Under the pieces are notes generated by a model, which was given only the letters and a program-made list of their open reading frames with translations, was not told the origin of the DNA and made no database searches. 32,759 nucleotides of DNA. Origin: Betaproteobacteria bacterium HGW-Betaproteobacteria-16 (lineage in GTDB: Bacteria > Pseudomonadota > Gammaproteobacteria > Burkholderiales > Burkholderiaceae_C). Made by a program: the position numbers and the translations under genes. The stretch spans positions 1 through 32,759 of the forward strand of contig PHCQ01000059.1 in assembly GCA_002840835.1 (NCBI GenBank), given 5' to 3'. Position 1 is the first letter of the stretch, and the number at the start of each line of letters is the position of its first letter. Positions 1 to 8,170 of the stretch are shown here, one piece after another.

Positions 1-169
1 AGCCCAGGATGTAGCCCTCCCGCTGCAGCCGCTGCGTGCGTGCCAGCACCGCCGTGGGCGACAGGGACACGGCTTCGGCCAGCTTGAGGTTGGGAATGCG
101 ACCGTCGTTCTGCAGCACGCGCAGGATGCGCAGGTCGATTCGGTCCGGTTCGTGTGTGGATTCGCTCAT
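1..169 (-). CDS. Lrp/AsnC-family transcriptional regulator, N-terminal part (cut by window edge)
   Basis: The reverse strand from 169 down to the window edge encodes 56 residues beginning MSESTHEPDRIDLRILRVLQ. This is the N-terminal winged helix-turn-helix of the Lrp/AsnC family: the D-x-x-D-x-x-I-L start, then a recognition helix around LSPTAVLARTQRLQREGYI. The effector-binding RAM domain lies beyond the edge. The gene is divergent from putA with about 98 bp between the starts. Lrp-type activators next to putA are a known arrangement for proline-responsive control, and this PutA has no DNA-binding domain of its own, so regulation of putA is the likely role. That role is inference; the family call is clear. 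Confidence 0.88.
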   Translation of the reverse strand, partial: MSESTHEPDRIDLRILRVLQNDGRIPNLKLAEAVSLSPTAVLARTQRLQREGYILG

Positions 170-172
170 GAG

Positions 173-219
173 TAGTGAATTATCCGGAAAAAATTAAAAA
201 ATCATTCACTAATTCACTT
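173..219. promoter_or_regulatory. Inverted repeat and AT-rich tract between the Lrp-type gene and putA (candidate operator)
   Basis: A perfect 9-bp inverted repeat has arms AGTGAATTA at 174-182 and TAATTCACT at 210-218. Between them is an A/T-rich stretch, and an extra half-site, CATTCACT, lies at 203-210. The AT content is very unlike the GC-rich surroundings. Palindromic half-sites around bendable AT-rich DNA are typical of Lrp-family sites. The position between the two divergent starts fits autoregulation plus control of putA. Confidence 0.6.
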
Positions 220-267
220 TGAAAGCGGTCAGCATCAACGAATTCAACCACCCTCCCTTCCTCGGAT

Positions 268-3200
268 ATGACCATGCCGCGCTCCACCGACCGCCTGCCG
301 CTCCCCTACCGCGCCGAAAACCCCTTGTTGGCAAATCGCCTCGCGTCGCTGCAAGGCGCGCTCGATTGGGCGGCCGCCGCCCGCGCTGCCGCCCCGTGGG
401 TGCGCGCCGTGCGCGACAACCCGCCGCCCTTCTGGGCCATGGAAAGCCTGCTCAAGGAATACCCGATCTCCAGCGCCGAAGGCCTGGCACTGATGCGGCT
501 GGCCGAAGCCCTGCTGCGGGTGCCGGATGCCGAAACGGCGATTGCGCTCACCGCAGACCAGCTGGGGCGTGCTGACTTTGATGGGGCCGCCGACTCGACG
601 CTGGCACGCCTGTCGTCCAGCGCCATCGCCATGTCCAAGCACTTCCTGCCCAGCGATGAGCGCCAGCCCGGCCTGATGGCCAAGCTGGGTGCCCGGACTG
701 TCGTGGGCGCCACGTTGCGGGCGGTGCAGTTGCTCGGCCGCCAGTTCGTGCTCGGACAGACCATCGAAGAAGGCATGAAGGAGGCCGCGAGCGCGCGCAA
801 GAAGCAGGGCAATCTGAGTTTCAGTTTCGACATGCTGGGCGAGGGCGCCCGCACCGACCCCGATGCCCTGCGCTACCTGGCGAGCTACCAGAACGCCATC
901 GCGGCCATTGCACGCACGGCAGACTCGACGCGCAGCCCGATGCAGAACGACGGCATTTCCATCAAGCTCAGCGCCCTGCATCCGCGCTTTGAAGATGCGC
1001 AGCATGCCCGCGTGATGAGCGAGCTCGTGCCCCGCGTGTGGCAGCTGTGTGAGGCCGCCGCCGCGGCCAACCTCAACCTCACCATTGACGCCGAAGAGGT
1101 GGAGCGGTTGGAGCTTTCCCTGGATGTGTTCGAGGCCTTGGCCCGGCGGGTGAGCGAGCACTTTCCGCAATGGCAGGGTTTTGGCCTGGCCCTGCAGGCC
1201 TACCAGACGCGAGCGGTCGAGCTGATCGAACACGTCGCCTCGCTGGCTCGGCGCTATCAGCTGCGCTTCATGTGCCGCCTGGTCAAGGGTGCGTATTGGG
1301 ACGCCGAGATCAAGCGGGCGCAGGAACTCGGTCTGTCTGCTTACCCGGTGTTCACCCACAAGCACCACACCGATGTGAGTTACCTGGCCTGCGCCAAGGC
1401 CTTGCTGGCCGCGCCGGATGCGATCTTTCCGCAGTTCGCCACGCACAACGCCGGCACGATTGCTGCGATCCTGCAAATGGCTGGACAGGACCCCCACGCT
1501 CCGCCGCTGCGCGGGTCGCTGCCCCCCGAGGGGGCTGAGCCTGCCTTGGGGCGGCCCGGCGGCAGTCTCGGTGACCGGCACGCTCCGCAGACCCCGCGCT
1601 TCGAATTGCAGCGCCTGCACGGCATGGGCGAAGGCATCTACCGTGAAGTGCTGAAGAACCCGAATGTCGGCTGCAGGGTCTACGCGCCGGTGGGCGCGCA
1701 CCGCGACTTGCTGGCCTACCTGGTGCGCCGCCTGCTGGAGAACGGCGCCAACTCGTCCTTTGTTCATCAGCTGGCCGACGAATCGGTGGGCATGGAAGAG
1801 CTGCTGGTTTCGCCGCTGCGGCTGGAGACCAAGGCCGCGTTCCCCTTGCCACTCGATCTGTATGGCGCCGAACGGCCCAACAGCCTGGGACGCGATCTTG
1901 CCGTGGTCGCCCAGCGCGACGATCTGCTGGCCGCGCATGCGGTGTGCGTGGTGCCCACGGTGCCCGAGGCGCGCTCTGAAGACGCAGCGGCCGCCGTGAC
2001 CCGCGCCATCAAGGCCTTTGATGCCTGGAACCACACACCGGTGGCCCAGCGCTCGGCCGCCCTGCGATTCGCTGGTGACGCCCTGGAGGCACAACTGCCG
2101 CGCTTCTGCGCCTTGCTGGTGAAAGAGGCCCACAAGACCTGGGGCGACGCGGTGTCGGAGGTGCGCGAGGCGGTGGACTTCTTGCGTTTTTACGCCAATG
2201 AGGCCGAGCGCATCCAGGCTCCGCAGATCCTGCCCGGTCCCACGGGTGAGAGCAACACCCTGCGCCTGGAAGGTCGCGGTACCTGGGTCTGCATCAGCCC
2301 CTGGAACTTCCCACTGGCCATTTTCATGGGCCAGGTGGCCGCAGCCCTGGCCACGGGAAACACCGTGCTGGCCAAACCGGCCGAGCAGACGCCGGCCGTG
2401 GCACTGGAAGCGGTGAAGCTGTTGCACACTGCCGGCATTCCGGCCGATGCGCTGCAGCTGCTGCACGGCCCGGGTGAGACCGTGGGCGCGGCGCTGGTGG
2501 CGCAACCCGGCGTGGCCGGCGTGGTGTTCACCGGCTCCACGCAAGTGGCCAAGATCATCCAGCGCGCGCTGGCCGCCAAGGACGGCCCCATCGTGCCACT
2601 GATCGCCGAGACCGGTGGCATCAACGCCATGCTGGTGGACAGCACCGCACTGCCCGAACAGGTGGCCGATGCGGTGGTACAAAGTGCATTCCGCAGCGCA
2701 GGCCAGCGCTGCTCGGCCTTGCGTCTGCTCTGTGTGCACGAGGGCATTGCCGATCATGTGATCGACATGATCAAGGGCGCGGCACAAGAACTGGTGGTGG
2801 GCGACACCGCCGATCTGGCCACCGACGTGGGACCGTTGATCGATGCCGATGCCTTTGAAGGCATCCAGCGCGAGGTCCAGCGCCTTCATGCGCAGGCCAA
2901 GGCGCTGTTGCCTGCGGCGGCAACCGCCGCAGCCTTGCCCAATCTCATGCCGCCGCAGATGTTCGAGATCGGTGCCATTGCGGATGCAAAACAGGAGATC
3001 TTTGGGCCGGTGCTGCAGGTCGTGCGCTGGAAGGGCGATCCCATGGCCGTGCTGCAGCAGATCAACGCCCTGGGTTATGGCCTCACGCTCGGCATCCAGA
3101 CCCGCATTGACAACCGCGCCCAGGCCCTGGCCCGGGCGGCGCGCGTGGGCAACGTGTACGTGAACCGCAACATGATCGGTGCGGTGGTGGGCGTGCAGCC

Positions 3201-3351
3201 CTTTGGCGGTGAAGGCCTTTCAGGCACCGGCCCCAAGGCGGGCGGGCCGAACTACCTGCTGCGCTTCTGCGCCGAACAGACGCTGACCATCAACACCACC
3301 GCCGCCGGCGGCAACGTGGAACTGTTTGGGTACACCCCCCTGCGCCGCTGA
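268..3351 (+). CDS. putA: Bifunctional proline dehydrogenase / L-glutamate gamma-semialdehyde dehydrogenase PutA
   Basis: PutA oxidises proline to P5C with FAD and then to glutamate with NAD, channelling the intermediate. The 1027-residue protein has the short PutA layout. An alpha-domain is followed by the proline dehydrogenase barrel (to about residue 480, with SIKLSALHPRF, RLVKGAYWDAEIK, FATHNA and RLHGMGE). The aldehyde dehydrogenase domain runs from about 510 (WNFPLAIFMGQ, VFTGSTQVAK, catalytic Glu near 781 in LIAETGG, catalytic Cys near 815 in GQRCSALR). There is no N-terminal ribbon-helix-helix domain, so it should not be self-regulated; the adjacent Lrp-type gene probably does that. 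Two oddities stand out. Residues 408-444 are encoded by a GC-palindrome repeat, and the last residues (YTPLRR) come from another repeat. No strong ribosome-binding site precedes ATG 268; ATG 274 is an alternative. Confidence 0.97.
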   Translation: MTMPRSTDRLPLPYRAENPLLANRLASLQGALDWAAAARAAAPWVRAVRDNPPPFWAMESLLKEYPISSAEGLALMRLAEALLRVPDAETAIALTADQLGRADFDGAADSTLARLSSSAIAMSKHFLPSDERQPGLMAKLGARTVVGATLRAVQLLGRQFVLGQTIEEGMKEAASARKKQGNLSFSFDMLGEGARTDPDALRYLASYQNAIAAIARTADSTRSPMQNDGISIKLSALHPRFEDAQHARVMSELVPRVWQLCEAAAAANLNLTIDAEEVERLELSLDVFEALARRVSEHFPQWQGFGLALQAYQTRAVELIEHVASLARRYQLRFMCRLVKGAYWDAEIKRAQELGLSAYPVFTHKHHTDVSYLACAKALLAAPDAIFPQFATHNAGTIAAILQMAGQDPHAPPLRGSLPPEGAEPALGRPGGSLGDRHAPQTPRFELQRLHGMGEGIYREVLKNPNVGCRVYAPVGAHRDLLAYLVRRLLENGANSSFVHQLADESVGMEELLVSPLRLETKAAFPLPLDLYGAERPNSLGRDLAVVAQRDDLLAAHAVCVVPTVPEARSEDAAAAVTRAIKAFDAWNHTPVAQRSAALRFAGDALEAQLPRFCALLVKEAHKTWGDAVSEVREAVDFLRFYANEAERIQAPQILPGPTGESNTLRLEGRGTWVCISPWNFPLAIFMGQVAAALATGNTVLAKPAEQTPAVALEAVKLLHTAGIPADALQLLHGPGETVGAALVAQPGVAGVVFTGSTQVAKIIQRALAAKDGPIVPLIAETGGINAMLVDSTALPEQVADAVVQSAFRSAGQRCSALRLLCVHEGIADHVIDMIKGAAQELVVGDTADLATDVGPLIDADAFEGIQREVQRLHAQAKALLPAAATAAALPNLMPPQMFEIGAIADAKQEIFGPVLQVVRWKGDPMAVLQQINALGYGLTLGIQTRIDNRAQALARAARVGNVYVNRNMIGAVVGVQPFGGEGLSGTGPKAGGPNYLLRFCAEQTLTINTTAAGGNVELFGYTPLRR
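1489..1599 (+). repeat. GC-palindrome repeat inserted in frame in the putA proline dehydrogenase domain
   Basis: From 1489 to about 1568 the sequence matches, on the opposite strand, the tandem repeats at 27469-27635. Over about 70 bases I see only a few single-base indels, and the match includes the core GCCCCCCGAGGGGGCTGA and the tail TTGGGGCGGCCC. After 1568 a degenerate restart (GCACGCTCCGC) resembles the beginning of a second unit. The segment is 37 codons (residues 408-444), between the conserved MAGQ and FELQRLHGMGE parts of PutA, which other PutA proteins join with only a few residues. One A present in an intergenic unit (CTGACGCGG) is missing here, and the frame stays open. Confidence 0.85.
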
Positions 3352-3565
3352 CGCGGCTTCCCCCCTCCGTAGCGCGCCTTTGGCGCTTCGAGGGGGGACG
3401 CACCCTGTGGCCCGGCGAAGCCGGTTCCACGGGTGCCCTGGATGGAGGCATTTCGCGCCGGAGGGTGTTCGGTACACCCCTTGCGCCGCGGTCGCGGCCG
3501 GCGGAGCCGGACCCTTGGTGCCTCTGGACGGTGGTACCTCGCGCGGCGTGGAGGCGGTGCGATAC
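3333..3565 (+). repeat. Gene-end composite palindromic element, copy 1 (after putA)
   Basis: The element begins CACCCCCCTGCGCCGCTGA, and its TGA is the putA stop codon. Next is a C-run/G-run hairpin (CCCCCTCC near 3361 to GAGGGGGG near 3390). Then comes a long nested hairpin at 3400-3436 with outer arms GCACCC/GGGTGC, middle arms GTGG/CCAC, inner arms CCGGC/GCCGG and loop GAA. A second block from about 3475 repeats the CACCCCTTGCGCCGC opening and holds another CCGGC/GCCGG pair. Copy 4 at 17273-17465 has the same order, including the second block. This fills the gap between putA and the glutamine-synthetase-like gene; no gene is seen in it. Confidence 0.8.
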
Positions 3566-3608
3566 TGATGCCCGCATCACCAACGGGTGACCATCCACGG
3601 AACACACC

Positions 3609-4967
3609 ATGACCGACGCCAGCCCGGCCAACGACGCCCAACGCATCCAGCAATGGCTGGATGAACACCGCATCACCGAAGTGGAATGCATCATTCCCGA
3701 CATGGCCGGCCAGGCGCGCGGCAAGATCGTGCCGCGCCACAAGTACAACCCGGAAGTGGGATTGCGTCTGCCAGAAGCCGTGCTGGCCATGACCGTCACC
3801 GGCGACTACCCGGAAAAGGACTTCACCTCGGTGGCCGACCCGGACATGCTGCTCAAGCCCGACCCCGAAACCCTGCGGCCCGTGCCCTGGGCCAAGGAGC
3901 CGACCGCACAGATCATTCACGACTGCTTCTCGTTCGACGGCAAGGCCGTGCAGCTCTCGCCGCGCAATGTGCTGCGCCGGGTGCTCAAGCTGTACGCCGA
4001 CGAAGGCTGGAAGCCGGTGGTGGCGCCCGAGATGGAGTTCTACCTGGTGCAGGTGGAGCCTGATGAGGACATTCCGCTCAAACCCCCGGTGGGTCGCACC
4101 AAGCGCACCGAGGCGGGCATGCAGAGTTTCTCGATGGATGCGATCAACGAGTACGACGACATCTTCGACGTGATGTACGACTGGTGCGAGGCCGAAGGCA
4201 TCCAGCTCGACACATTGATCCATGAAATGGGCACGGCTCAGATGGAAATCAACCTCGACCACGGCGACCCGCTGCCGCTGGCCGACCAGGTGTTCCTGTT
4301 CAAGCGCACCATCCGCGAAGTGGCCATCCGCCACCAGATGTACGCCACCTTCATGGCCAAGCCCATGCAGGGCCAGCCTGGCAGCGCCATGCACATTCAC
4401 CAGAGCGTGGTGGGGCTGGACGATGGCAAGAACATCTTCAGCGGCCCCGATGGAGCGCCCTCTGACGCGTTCTTCCACTACATCGGTGGTCTGCAGACCT
4501 ACCTGCCTGCGGCCACCGCTTTCTTCGCACCCTACGTGAATTCGTACCGGCGCCTTTCACGCTTCACCTCGGCCCCCATCAACCTGAGCTGGGGCTACGA
4601 CAACCGCACCTGCGGTCTGCGCGTGCCGCATTCGGGCCCGGAAGCGCGGCGGGTGGAGAACCGGCTGGCTGGCGTGGATGTGAACCCCTATCTGGCGATG
4701 GCGGCCAGCCTGGCCTGTGGCTACCTGGGCATGAAGCAGGCGCTCAAGCCCAACGAACCGCTCACCGGCAGCGCCTACGAGCAACCCCACCAACTGCCGC
4801 GGCACCTGGATGACGCGGTGGAAAAGCTCATGGGCTGCGCACCACTGGTGGAGCTGTTTGGTGAGCACTTCATCCAGACCTACAGCGCCATCAAGGAAAC
4901 CGAATACCGCGAATATTTCGACGTGATCAGCCCCTGGGAACGTCGGTTCCTGTTGCTGCACGTCTGA
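3609..4967 (+). CDS. Glutamine-synthetase-family ligase, PuuA-like (probable gamma-glutamylpolyamine synthetase)
   Basis: This 452-residue protein has the whole glutamine synthetase fold: an N-terminal beta-grasp (IPDMAGQARGKIVPR), the metal-site motifs PEMEFYL and MGTAQMEINLDHG, the nucleotide/metal motif GSAMHIHQSV, and SRFTSAPINLSWGYDNRT followed by ARRVENRLAGVDVNPYLAMAA. It lacks the adenylylation-loop region of housekeeping GlnA. By eye it resembles PuuA of putrescine catabolism (the shared HATFMAKP-like and NSYRR segments). The enzyme would join glutamate to an amine using ATP in the cytoplasm. No other puu genes are adjacent, so the amine substrate is unknown. It lies 257 bp after putA, with a repeat between, and probably has its own promoter. 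Confidence 0.85.
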   Translation: MTDASPANDAQRIQQWLDEHRITEVECIIPDMAGQARGKIVPRHKYNPEVGLRLPEAVLAMTVTGDYPEKDFTSVADPDMLLKPDPETLRPVPWAKEPTAQIIHDCFSFDGKAVQLSPRNVLRRVLKLYADEGWKPVVAPEMEFYLVQVEPDEDIPLKPPVGRTKRTEAGMQSFSMDAINEYDDIFDVMYDWCEAEGIQLDTLIHEMGTAQMEINLDHGDPLPLADQVFLFKRTIREVAIRHQMYATFMAKPMQGQPGSAMHIHQSVVGLDDGKNIFSGPDGAPSDAFFHYIGGLQTYLPAATAFFAPYVNSYRRLSRFTSAPINLSWGYDNRTCGLRVPHSGPEARRVENRLAGVDVNPYLAMAASLACGYLGMKQALKPNEPLTGSAYEQPHQLPRHLDDAVEKLMGCAPLVELFGEHFIQTYSAIKETEYREYFDVISPWERRFLLLHV

Positions 4968-4976
4968 ACGAGAAAC

Positions 4977-5075
4977 ACCCCCGCCGCGCTTCGCGCGACC
5001 CCCTCAAGGGGGCGATACCAGTCGTCCGGCAAAGCCGGCCCGACGGTATCCCTGGAAAGGGGCACCTCGCTCCGG
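4977..5075 (+). repeat. Gene-end composite palindromic element, copy 2 (after the PuuA-like gene)
   Basis: It starts about 10 bases after the stop with CACCCCCGCCGCGC, then a CCCCCTC/AAGGGGG hairpin. A nested hairpin follows at 5014-5050: outer arms GATACC/GGTATC, middle arms GTCG/CGAC, inner arms CCGGC/GCCGG, loop AAA. The outer and middle arms differ from copy 1 but remain fully complementary. The orientation is the sense of the upstream gene. Confidence 0.75.
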
Positions 5076-5130
5076 TGGTCTTTTTCTCTGCTCTGGAGCG
5101 CGATCCACACCGAGTGCAGAAACGCCATCC

Positions 5131-5212
5131 AGTGGCACCGCAGAACCGGCTTTGCCGGGCGGCTGGTGCCGCCCCCCTCAGGGGGGTGACGCCGTAGGCG
5201 GCGCGGGGGGCT
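5131..5212 (-). repeat. Gene-end composite palindromic element, copy 3 (after the GGDEF-EAL gene)
   Basis: Read on the minus strand it begins directly after the stop of the GGDEF-EAL gene with CCCCCCGCGCCGCC, then a CCCCCCTGAGGGGGG hairpin. The nested hairpin at 5134-5170 has outer arms GGCACC/GGTGCC, inner arms CCGGC/GCCGG and loop AAA; the middle arms have one mismatch. It faces copy 2 in the convergent gap. Confidence 0.72.
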
Positions 5213-8170
5213 TCAAGCGATCACCATCATCCCCGACGAAGGATTGCGCAAAAAAGCGTCCAGCGTGGCGATGGGCAGCGGGGGCGAGAACAGGTGTCCC
5301 TGGAACTGGTCGCAGCCCTGGTAGGCCAGAAACTCGCGCTGCTCATGGGTTTCCACGCCTTCGGCCACCACCTGCAGGCTCAGGCTCTGCGCCAGCGTGA
5401 TGATGGCCCTTGAGATGGCCGCGTCGTTGGGGTCGGTGAGCACGTCGGCCACAAAGCCCTTGTCGATCTTGAGCTGATCGAGTGGCAGGCGCTTCAGCAC
5501 GGAAAGGGACGAATAGCCCACACCGAAGTCGTCCAGCGACAGGGTCACGCCCAGGTCCTTGAGCATGCCCATCTTTTCGATGGTGATCTCCATGCGGTCG
5601 GCCAGCAGGCTTTCGGTCAGTTCAAGCTTGAGCCGCTGTGGCTTGATGCCAGTGCGACCGATGGCGGCCATGACCATGTCGACGAAATCGGGGTGGCGGA
5701 ACTGGTGCACGCTGACGTTCACCGCGATGCTGAGGTTGGTGGTCTGTGGCCAGTCGGCCCAGGCTGCGAGCTGCTCGCAGGCGGTCTCCAGCACCCATTG
5801 CCCCAGAGGCAGGATCATGCCGTTGTCTTCGGCCACGGGGATGAAGTGGATGGGGGTGATCAGGCCGCGTTGCGGGTGCTGCCAGCGCACCAGCGCCTCC
5901 ACGCCCGTGATCACACCCTGGCGGTCGACCTGTGGCTGGTAGTAGACGACAAACTGTTTTTCCTTCAGGGCGATCCGCATGTCCGCGCCAAGGGCCGCGT
6001 TGGCGTTGACCGTGGCCTGCATGGCGGGGTCGAAGAAGCACAAGGTGTTGCGGCCCAGGGTCTTGGCCTGGTACATCGCCAGATCGGCCTGCTTGAGCAG
6101 TTCGCCCACGTTGTCATTGAGGCCGGTGAATGCGGTCACACCAATGCTGGGCGTGGCGAAGTGCTGGTGTCCGCCCACATGGAACGGCTCGCGCAGCATG
6201 GTGAGCACCTTGTTGGCCAGGGCGCTCGATTTGAGCGCTGCGGCCGCGGGATCGGTGCTGAGATCGTCGACCATGATCACGAACTCGTCGCCCCCCAGGC
6301 GGGCCACGGTGTCGGTCTTGCGCACGCTTTGTGCCAGCCGGATGGCCACCTTCTTGAGCAACTGGTCACCCACGTGGTGGCCGAGGGTGTCGTTGAGGAT
6401 CTTGAAATTGTCGAGGTCAATGAACATCAGCGCACCGTGCTGCCCCGTGCGTTCACTCTGCGCCAGGGCATGCTGAAGGCGTTCGGTTAGCAACTGGCGG
6501 TTCGGCAGGTCGGTCAACGGGTCGAACAGCGCCATGTGCCGGATCATGTCTTCTGCGGTCTTGCGCTGCGTGATGTCGCGCCCCACCGCTACCCAGTGGG
6601 TGACGTCTTCGGCCGTGGCCTGCACCGACACCACCTCCAGTTCGACCCAGAACATCGCGCCGTTCTTGCGATGCACCATCAGTTCCGTGCGGGCCTGCCG
6701 GTTCATCTGCAGGCCCATGGCCATCTCCCTGAGCTTGGGCAGCGCCGGCTCCAGCTCCAGCAGCATGTGCGGCGTCTGCCCCAGCACCTCGTCGCGGGAG
6801 TAGCCGGTGTGTCGCTCGAACGCATCGTTGACGAAAACGATGCGTGGCTCCTGGTTGTTGTTGACACCGGTTTCGGCGATCGCCACGATGTCGTTCAGCC
6901 GGGCCACGCTGGTCTCCAGCAGCATCAGCTGTTCCTGCGAGCGGCGCCGCTCCGTGACGTCGCGAAAATAGACCGCCAGACCTTCGGCAAACGGGTAGGC
7001 GCGCACCTCCAGCCATTTGCCCAGGCTGGGGAAGTGGTCCTCCATCTCGATGCGCCGGTTGTTCTTGAGGGCCTTGTGCATCTGGTCACGAAGTCGTTCG
7101 CTCAAGCCCGGCCCAAAGCCGTCCCAGATTTCCTTGTCCAGCAAGTCGGCTGTGGATTTCTGAAGCAGGCGCTCGCTTTCCTGGTTGAGGTAGGTGAAGC
7201 GGCATTCCCGGTCCAGCGTCACGAAGGCCTCGGTGATGCTGGCCAGCGTGGTCGTGAGGCGCATGGCAAGCCGCAGCGTTTCCTGCTGCGCCTGCTTCTG
7301 TGCCGATATGTCCTGCACGGCGCCCTGGAGCCGGGTGATCTGACCATCCGCTTCGCGCAGTGCCGCGCCCACCGTGCGAACCCATTTGGGTCCGACGCCT
7401 TCCACCATCACCTGGATTTCTTCATCAAAGGCCATGCCGGAATGTTCGCAACGCGACAGTCGCTTTCGCATGCCATCGCGCCATTCAGGCGTGTAGCAGT
7501 TCACCATCGCCTCCAGGGAGTCGATTTGCGAAGCATCGCCCACACCCAGGATCAATGCGCATTCGTTGGATATGTGAACCCGCCCGGTGGCCAGCGCCAC
7601 GGACCAGCTGCCCACACCCGCCGTGTGCTCGGTCAGGTTGAGTCGGCTTTCGCTGTCGTGCAGCGCGTTCGGGGAGGGGTCGATCTGGTCGAGATCCAGC
7701 AGTGCTGCTGCCTGATCCAGCACAAGCGACAGCGTTTCGGCGGTGGGACTCGGCGCCTCTTGCGCCGGAGGTGCGTCCAGCAGCACCAGCCAGCCGCGTG
7801 GATGTGATTGTGTCGTCGGAAGTGCCAGCCAGTCCGTTTGTCGAACCGGGCCTGATCCCGCAGTGACGATGGCCAGGGCGGGCGAATCGGCTCGTGTGAT
7901 GCAGACCGGTTGATCGGATCCGACGAGCGAGTGGCAGACCGGTTCGGCCCAGGCCACGAAGCTGCTTTGTTCGACCTGGGTGAGTCCGGCAGCGCTTCTG
8001 AGATTGACCGAGTGTTCCAGTCGCACCACCAGCACCGCGCCTCTGGCATTCGTGAGTCGGAGGGCCATCTCGGTCAGGCGATCAAACGCACGCCGCAGTG
8101 GAGCTTGTGCATTCGACGCTTCCGGCACGTTGTTCAGTGCGGTGGCGGCAATGTCGGGTACAGAACGCAT
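5213..8170 (-). CDS. GAF-PAS-PAS-PAS-GGDEF-EAL signalling protein (cyclic di-GMP turnover)
   Basis: The 985-residue protein has no transmembrane segment. Residues 1 to about 165 look like a GAF-type sensor; three PAS/PAC units follow (about 180-300, 305-425 and 430-550), each ending in a D-I-S/D-V-T/D-I-T signature. The GGDEF domain has an intact motif at residues 626-630 and an RKTD inhibitory site five residues before it. The EAL domain has EALVRW near 758, LTES, DDFGVGYSS and a VAEGVET motif. Both catalytic sites look complete, so it could make and degrade cyclic di-GMP, or one activity could dominate. It is a single gene, convergent with the PuuA-like gene. The signal sensed cannot be read from the sequence. 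Confidence 0.93.
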   Translation of the reverse strand: MRSVPDIAATALNNVPEASNAQAPLRRAFDRLTEMALRLTNARGAVLVVRLEHSVNLRSAAGLTQVEQSSFVAWAEPVCHSLVGSDQPVCITRADSPALAIVTAGSGPVRQTDWLALPTTQSHPRGWLVLLDAPPAQEAPSPTAETLSLVLDQAAALLDLDQIDPSPNALHDSESRLNLTEHTAGVGSWSVALATGRVHISNECALILGVGDASQIDSLEAMVNCYTPEWRDGMRKRLSRCEHSGMAFDEEIQVMVEGVGPKWVRTVGAALREADGQITRLQGAVQDISAQKQAQQETLRLAMRLTTTLASITEAFVTLDRECRFTYLNQESERLLQKSTADLLDKEIWDGFGPGLSERLRDQMHKALKNNRRIEMEDHFPSLGKWLEVRAYPFAEGLAVYFRDVTERRRSQEQLMLLETSVARLNDIVAIAETGVNNNQEPRIVFVNDAFERHTGYSRDEVLGQTPHMLLELEPALPKLREMAMGLQMNRQARTELMVHRKNGAMFWVELEVVSVQATAEDVTHWVAVGRDITQRKTAEDMIRHMALFDPLTDLPNRQLLTERLQHALAQSERTGQHGALMFIDLDNFKILNDTLGHHVGDQLLKKVAIRLAQSVRKTDTVARLGGDEFVIMVDDLSTDPAAAALKSSALANKVLTMLREPFHVGGHQHFATPSIGVTAFTGLNDNVGELLKQADLAMYQAKTLGRNTLCFFDPAMQATVNANAALGADMRIALKEKQFVVYYQPQVDRQGVITGVEALVRWQHPQRGLITPIHFIPVAEDNGMILPLGQWVLETACEQLAAWADWPQTTNLSIAVNVSVHQFRHPDFVDMVMAAIGRTGIKPQRLKLELTESLLADRMEITIEKMGMLKDLGVTLSLDDFGVGYSSLSVLKRLPLDQLKIDKGFVADVLTDPNDAAISRAIITLAQSLSLQVVAEGVETHEQREFLAYQGCDQFQGHLFSPPLPIATLDAFLRNPSSGMMVIA

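Noticed and set aside
244..2889. Long open frame antisense to putA
   Set aside because: It runs opposite a clear PutA over its whole length. Its translation is rich in His, Gln, Arg and Gly and has no recognisable domain; such frames are common opposite GC-rich genes.
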